From assembly GCA_005799475.1 (NCBI GenBank), contig SYGQ01000122.1:1-10073 (forward strand): a stretch of 10,073 bases of DNA, given 5' to 3'. The translations under genes and the position numbers were made by a program. This stretch comes from Planctomycetia bacterium (lineage in GTDB: Bacteria > Planctomycetota > Phycisphaerae > Phycisphaerales > SM1A02). The notes under the pieces were generated by a model, which was not told the origin of the DNA, did no database searches, and saw only the letters and a list, made by a program, of their open reading frames with translations. Of this stretch, positions 6,044 through 10,073 are shown in pieces (position 1 is the stretch's first letter; every line of letters starts with the position of its first letter).

Positions 6044-7609
6044 ATGCGGGGGCTGGCGAAGCAGTTCGCCTTCGTGCCCGAAGCATCGGCGCGACGGCAA
6101 CTGTCGCGGATCGACGAGATGCTGGCGCGCATGACGGACTCGGACCTCGTCCCCTGGGGAGAGGTCGTGCGGGGAATCACGGGATTCGCGCCACACGCCA
6201 AGGGTGCGGCGAATGACACGCAGTTGGTCGGCGAGGCGCTGCGGCACGACCTGCGAGAACTTTCGCTCCGGCTGAGCGCGCGTGCGCCCGAGTCATCATC
6301 GGCGGCAAGCACGATTCCCGCGCTCGCGCAGTCGTGGCGGGTGAGTGAGCGCACGATTCACCGATGGCGCAGGCTTGGCCTGCTCTGCTGCATGATGCGT
6401 GCGCGCGGCACGGGTCTCACCATCGGCGTGAGGCACCGCGACGCCGATGCATTTCGAACGCGCCTTCCGCACCTCGTGCCTGCGTCAGCGCGGACCCGAC
6501 TGACCGCGGCCAATCGCCGCGAAATCATTCGTCTGTCGCGGGTGGAAGGCGAACGGCGGATCACGGTCGCCGCTCGATCCATCGCCGCGAGGATCGGCGT
6601 CGGTCGTGAAAGTGTTCGGAAAATCCTGATCGAACACTCGAATCAGTCCGGTGCTGTCCCTCGTGGCCGCCCCCGGGCAAAGCCCATCGCTCGAACGATC
6701 GCGCTCGTCCACAGCTCGCGCGGGGCGGGGACATCGGCGTTGTCGAAGCGACTTTCGATCACCACAAGTTCCGCCGATCGGCTCTCTTGTACGACGAGGA
6801 TCCGGGCGCTTCGGGCCATGGCCGCAGCGCTTCTGCCCGCGAACGCAGAGCGTCCAGCCAGTTTCGCTCGCGAGGATGCCCGCGAAGTGATTCTGGGGCA
6901 GTCGTCGGTGCGGACTGGGCTCATGCCGTTCGTGTCCGCGAGGCCAAGCGACTGGATTCCCCCTGCGTCGGGAACCGTCGCCACCGCCAGGGTCGCAAGC
7001 GCGCGCGTGGTCGCCTGTCGATTCCTCCTCCTTTCGGTTCAGGGACGGGTGGCGGCGCTGCCCAAGTGGGGTGCGTCTTCGAGGGTCCTCGATGAACTCG
7101 AACGCGACCTCCGGTGGGCGGCCGCGCTCGCGGGAGCGCTCCTTCGCGACGCGATGCCAGCAATGCTCGCGCGGGTGGGGAAGCGCGGCGAAGGATCGGA
7201 GAGAGTGCTCGCGGCCGCAATCGAGGAGCTTCTCCGTCTCATCGCGCACGCGCCAATCGAGCAGTTGGCCATGGGAAGAGTTCGCGTCGACCAGTCGATC
7301 GCACTCGCCGCCGACGCCGCGTTCTCTTCGGGGACGGCTCGGTCGCGGCGTGGCGCAACGACTGGTCGACCCATGCGCGATCCAATCTTGGAAGCGATGC
7401 CGTGGACTCGCATGCTCCGCGCGCTTCCCCGGCAAGTCGCGAAGGCCGGGTGCGGCGATGCGGTGGCCGCGCTCTGGACACGGCGACTTGGCCTCGACGG
7501 CAATGCACCGCTGACACTTGCCGAACTCGCCGCCGTTGAAGGAGTTTCCGTACGAACGCTCTCGGCGCGACTCTCGCGCTCGCTGCGGGCGAAGAAACAG
7601 GTTCGCTGA
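6044..7609 (+). CDS. Multi-HTH protein with sigma-70 region 4-like C-terminus
   Basis: This is a predicted DNA-binding protein of about 521 residues. N-terminal residues 15-50 resemble the start of a family of sigma-factor-like proteins that I associate with Phycisphaerales. A MerR/excisionase-like helix-turn-helix follows (LAQSWRVSERTIHRWRRLGL, 93-112), then a second HTH with SIAARIGVGRESVRKIL (179-195) and a possible degenerate third one (about 216-257). Helical segments around 346-405 resemble the sigma region 2/3 part of the family. The C-terminus, RLGLDGNAPLTLAELAAVEG (481-500) followed by VSVRTLSARL, mimics sigma region 4. No clear region 2 -10-recognition or core-binding motif is visible, so it may not act as a true sigma factor. 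The start is uncertain: ATG 6044 (chosen by similarity) or ATG 6011, neither with a clear Shine-Dalgarno. It probably shares a transcript with alr. It stops one base before the convergent rpsI stop. Confidence 0.75.
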   Translation: MRGLAKQFAFVPEASARRQLSRIDEMLARMTDSDLVPWGEVVRGITGFAPHAKGAANDTQLVGEALRHDLRELSLRLSARAPESSSAASTIPALAQSWRVSERTIHRWRRLGLLCCMMRARGTGLTIGVRHRDADAFRTRLPHLVPASARTRLTAANRREIIRLSRVEGERRITVAARSIAARIGVGRESVRKILIEHSNQSGAVPRGRPRAKPIARTIALVHSSRGAGTSALSKRLSITTSSADRLSCTTRIRALRAMAAALLPANAERPASFAREDAREVILGQSSVRTGLMPFVSARPSDWIPPASGTVATARVASARVVACRFLLLSVQGRVAALPKWGASSRVLDELERDLRWAAALAGALLRDAMPAMLARVGKRGEGSERVLAAAIEELLRLIAHAPIEQLAMGRVRVDQSIALAADAAFSSGTARSRRGATTGRPMRDPILEAMPWTRMLRALPRQVAKAGCGDAVAALWTRRLGLDGNAPLTLAELAAVEGVSVRTLSARLSRSLRAKKQVR

Positions 7610-7610
7610 A

Positions 7611-8078
7611 TCAGCGCTTCGAGAACTGGAATCGGCGACGGGCGCCGGCCTGACCGTACTTCTTGCGCTCGACCTTTCGGGCGTCGCGGGTCAGGAAGCC
7701 GTTGGCACGCAGAGTGGGTTCAAGGTTTGCGTCGTAGGACAGGAGGCTGCGGGCAAGTCCCATGAGGACCGCGCCCGCCTGGCCTGTGAAGCCTCCGCCC
7801 AAGACGCTGGCCTTGACATCGACCTTGCCCTTGATGTTGCACTTCTCAAGGACTCCGGCGAGAACCTTCTGGTCCCGGCCTTCGACGAAGAACTCCGTCA
7901 TGTCTTTCTCATTGACCTGAAACTCACCGGCGCCAGCGTGAACTCGCACGCGGGCAATCGCGGTCTTGCGACGACCAGTACCCCAGTGCCAGCCTCGCGC
8001 GTCGCCGCCGCGTCGCAGGGCAGCCTTGGTGGTTCCAACAGTGGTCGCGTGGGGAGCGGAAAGTGGGGCGGTCGTCAT
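7611..8078 (-). CDS. rpsI: 30S ribosomal protein S9 (uS9)
   Basis: S9 is part of the small-subunit head, and its C-terminal tail reaches the P-site tRNA. The 155-residue product has the family core GTGRRKTAIARVRV (33-46), GGGFTGQAGA (93-102), RANGFLTRDARKVERKK (123-139) and the invariant C-terminal QFSKR. About 30 residues precede the core, an N-terminal extension longer than in E. coli S9. The ATG at 8078 is 3 nt after the rplM stop, so the two are one operon in the conserved rplM-rpsI order and probably translationally coupled. The stop codon is separated by one base from that of the convergent sigma-like gene, so there is no room for a terminator between them. Confidence 0.97.
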   Translation of the reverse strand: MTTAPLSAPHATTVGTTKAALRRGGDARGWHWGTGRRKTAIARVRVHAGAGEFQVNEKDMTEFFVEGRDQKVLAGVLEKCNIKGKVDVKASVLGGGFTGQAGAVLMGLARSLLSYDANLEPTLRANGFLTRDARKVERKKYGQAGARRRFQFSKR

Positions 8079-8081
8079 GGA

Positions 8082-8522
8082 TCAGGCCTTGGTGTTCAGT
8101 GTCGTCGGCTTCTGTGCCTGGTGTTCGTGCGTTGCGCCGACGAACACGCGGAGGTTTCGGGTGATGCGGCGGCCGAGCCGTCCGCGGGGGAGCATGCGAA
8201 TGATCGCTTCGGTCACCATGAGCGCGGGGTCTTCCGCGCGGAGTGTGTCGTAGGTGCGCACGCGAAGGCCACCTGGGTACCCGCTCCAGCGACGCAGCGT
8301 CTTCAAGTGTCCCTTGGGTCCTGTGAGCACGATCTTCGCGGCATTCGTGACGATGATGGAATCGCCACAGAGGACATTGGGCGTGTAGTCGGGTCGGTGC
8401 TTGCCCATCAAGGCGGTGGCGACCTCTGTGGCGAGGCGCCCGAGGACTTTCCCCTCCGCGTCGACGACGCGCCATGTGGTGGGGAGCTGTCCGCTCTTGA
8501 CGAATGTGGTCTGTCGGGGCAT
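8082..8522 (-). CDS. rplM: 50S ribosomal protein L13 (uL13)
   Basis: L13 is an early-assembling large-subunit protein. From the ATG at 8522 the product has 146 residues, the usual length. Family sequence is clear: the start MPRQTTFVK, WRVVDAEGKVLGRLAT (17-32), LMGKHRPDYTP (38-48), GDSIIVTNAAKIVLTGPK (53-70) and the conserved MLPRGRLGR (near 109-117). The frame continues upstream to 8579, but those 19 residues are not L13-like. It is the first gene of the rplM-rpsI operon and diverges from the CPBP protease gene. Confidence 0.97.
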   Translation of the reverse strand: MPRQTTFVKSGQLPTTWRVVDAEGKVLGRLATEVATALMGKHRPDYTPNVLCGDSIIVTNAAKIVLTGPKGHLKTLRRWSGYPGGLRVRTYDTLRAEDPALMVTEAIIRMLPRGRLGRRITRNLRVFVGATHEHQAQKPTTLNTKA

Positions 8523-8551
8523 GGGTAGTTGGCCGAAGTGGCGGATTGGCA

Positions 8552-8579
8552 AGGCTACAGGAAGTGCCGAAACTGTCAA
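8552..8579 (-). promoter_or_regulatory. Candidate promoter for rplM-rpsI
   Basis: On the minus strand a perfect TTGACA (-35, plus-strand 8574-8579) is followed after 16 bp by TAGCCT (plus-strand 8552-8557), a poor -10 with three of six consensus bases. It lies about 30 bp upstream of the rplM start. The position and the exact -35 are suggestive; the weak -10 lowers confidence. Confidence 0.45.
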
Positions 8580-8602
8580 GGGAAGGGGTGCTTGGTAGTG
8601 TT

Positions 8603-8606
8603 GGAG
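8603..8606 (+). promoter_or_regulatory. Shine-Dalgarno deciding the protease start
   Basis: GGAG at 8603-8606 lies eight bases before the ATG at 8615 and only two bases before the ATG at 8609. The spacing therefore favours 8615, although the two choices differ by only two residues. Confidence 0.5.
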
Positions 8607-8614
8607 CCATGCGA

Positions 8615-10063
8615 ATGTCGTGGCCTTCTGTCGCGCTGGCGTGGGTCGTGATTCTCGCCTGTGTCGGGCTCAAGTTCAGTCTCGGCGAGGCGGACGCTCC
8701 GGTTACCGAGCCCGAAGTTGCCGCGGAGATCGTCCAGGCGGAGGCGGCCCATGCACCGGAAACCCCGTGGGCGGGGTTCAAGACCATCATGACCGCCCGG
8801 ATGGTGCTCTTGATGGAAAAGGTCGACGCCATGAACCCGCAGGCGCAGGGAATGGGAGTGAAGGCGCAGCTTGAGCCACTGATGAAGTCCGAGTGGCCTT
8901 TCGATCGGATCGTGGCAGCGGCGCTGTTGGCGCGCACCGGGAACTACGACAAGGCGCGCGAAGTGGCCGCCGATGCGATCTCCCGCGCTGAGGCAATGGC
9001 GGCGAACGACCATCGCGAAAGTGTGGTGGCACTCGCGCAGTCTGTCGGCCGCGTCGTTGACGCGATCACGCCCGAATCCGCGGGGAGCGTCGATGTCGCC
9101 TTCGCGGATCGCGAGGTCATCAAGGAGAGATTGGGATGGATTGGCGACCTGCTTCTGTCGAGGGCGACGACCGATCCCGTCATCGAGGCCGAGGTCAGCG
9201 CCATCCCGATGACGCTCGGGCTCGCCATCGGCGCGTTTCTGCTCTTTGCAGGCGTCGCCGGAATCGTCGGATGCGTGTGGCTCGGCGTGCTGGTGGTGCG
9301 AGCGAATCGCCGTCGCCTTGAGTTGTCATGTCAAGGGGCGTCGCGCGGCGGAGCCTCGATCATCTGGATCTTCGCGGGGTGGTTTGCGATCACGCTCGGC
9401 ATGGCATGGGTCGCCGATGAAGTCCTCGATGTCGAACGGTCACTGTCGGGAAGCATGGGGCTCATGCTGCAGATCGCCGCCATGGCCTTGCCGATGATCG
9501 CGCTCGGAATCCCAACGCTCTCGGGCGTGTCGTGGTCGCAGACCCGACGCGACATCGGTCTCCATCGCGGCGCGGGACTCTGGCGCGAGGCCTGTCACGG
9601 GCTCCTCGTGTACGCGACGGCAGTCCCGCTCTTGGTGATCGGCGTCACGATCGCGATCATCATGTCGGCGGTCGCTGGGGGAGGCATCGAAGAGGCGAGC
9701 CATCCCATCCAAGAGGCGATGGCCAACGGCGACGCGGCGCAACGGGCGATCCTCTATGTGATCGCGGCGATCCTCGCGCCTCTGATTGAGGAGATTCTCT
9801 TCCGAGGCGCGCTCTACCGGCACCTGCGCGAACTCACGCAGGCGTGGGGTGCCCCCGCGAGCATCGCGGTCGGCGCGCTGGCGTCAAGTCTCATTTTCGC
9901 GGCGATCCATCCGCAGGGAGTCTTCTTCATTCCGATTTTGGGCTCGCTTGCCGTGGCGTTCTGTCTCGGCCGCGAGACACGCGGCAGCCTCATCGCGCCG
10001 ATGGTCGCGCACGGGTTGAACAACGCCATCATTCTGACGGTCGGCATCTTCGTGGCGGGTTGA
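8615..10063 (+). CDS. CPBP-family intramembrane metalloprotease
   Basis: This 482-residue membrane protein carries the CPBP (CAAX protease and bacteriocin-processing, Abi) motifs: EEILFR (E392, E393, R397), FAAIH (F428, H432) and HGLNN (H466, N470), the expected metal-binding and catalytic set. These proteins cleave membrane-associated substrates; targets are usually unknown. One hydrophobic segment at about 5-21 is a signal anchor. Then come roughly 175 residues of polar, mostly helical sequence with no motif I recognise, probably outside the cytoplasm, followed by about eight membrane segments starting near 198. The helical part has repeat-like pieces (LLARTGNYDKAREVAADAIS, 104-123) that resemble a TPR helix pair. 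The N-terminal domain makes it longer than a minimal CPBP protein. It diverges from rplM and is complete, ending 10 bases before the window edge. Confidence 0.9.
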   Translation: MSWPSVALAWVVILACVGLKFSLGEADAPVTEPEVAAEIVQAEAAHAPETPWAGFKTIMTARMVLLMEKVDAMNPQAQGMGVKAQLEPLMKSEWPFDRIVAAALLARTGNYDKAREVAADAISRAEAMAANDHRESVVALAQSVGRVVDAITPESAGSVDVAFADREVIKERLGWIGDLLLSRATTDPVIEAEVSAIPMTLGLAIGAFLLFAGVAGIVGCVWLGVLVVRANRRRLELSCQGASRGGASIIWIFAGWFAITLGMAWVADEVLDVERSLSGSMGLMLQIAAMALPMIALGIPTLSGVSWSQTRRDIGLHRGAGLWREACHGLLVYATAVPLLVIGVTIAIIMSAVAGGGIEEASHPIQEAMANGDAAQRAILYVIAAILAPLIEEILFRGALYRHLRELTQAWGAPASIAVGALASSLIFAAIHPQGVFFIPILGSLAVAFCLGRETRGSLIAPMVAHGLNNAIILTVGIFVAG

Positions 10064-10073
10064 CCGCGGCGCC

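Noticed and set aside
5219..6247. Minus-strand open frame of 342 codons over alr and the sigma-like gene
   Set aside because: It is arginine-rich, without motifs, and antisense to the well-supported alr.
6485..7435. Minus-strand open frame of 316 codons opposite the sigma-like gene
   Set aside because: Its composition is typical of a shadow frame, while the plus-strand frame carries recognisable HTH motifs.
7518..8528. Plus-strand open frame of 336 codons opposite rpsI and rplM
   Set aside because: It is antisense to two ribosomal protein genes of certain identity.

Overview
The window is GC-rich, gene-dense bacterial DNA holding eight protein-coding genes. The best clue to the host is the gene at 6044-7609. 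It combines a MerR-like helix-turn-helix, a second helix-turn-helix and a C-terminal part resembling sigma-70 region 4, an architecture I associate with Planctomycetota of the Phycisphaerales type. The high GC content and the alanine racemase and DEVD-box helicase sequences do not contradict this, but the placement is an inference from memory, not a search result.

Left part (1-2414) looks accessory. A DUF4143-type AAA+ ATPase with a PD-(D/E)XK-like C-terminus (73-1311) is preceded by three 23-bp tandem repeat units that run up to its start codon. A gap of about 400 bp follows. It holds a 17-codon remnant of a psuG 3' end on the minus strand and two strong hairpins, one of which looks like a minus-strand terminator. 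Next comes a NYN-domain putative RNase with a CxxC pair (1710-2390).

The middle has a minus-strand pair, a DEVD-box RNA helicase (GTG start at 4730) followed 6 nt later by pseudouridine-5'-phosphate glycosidase psuG. Both touch RNA metabolism. Diverging from the helicase across a 62-bp spacer is alanine racemase alr, followed closely by the sigma-like multi-HTH protein.

The right part has the conserved rplM-rpsI ribosomal operon on the minus strand, whose rpsI stop codon lies one base from the stop of the convergent sigma-like gene. A CPBP (Abi-type) membrane protease diverges from rplM and ends near the window edge.

The most notable structure is the duplicated psuG 3' end. Positions 1349-1399 and 2433-2483 are 47/51 identical, encode the same 17 residues, and differ only at synonymous third positions. 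The stop codons lie at matching offsets (1331 and 2415). Removing 1400-2483 in silico would rebuild a full-length 310-residue psuG ending at 1331. This suggests that the 1084-bp NYN module entered at the psuG 3' end and carried a replacement 3' end from a related donor.
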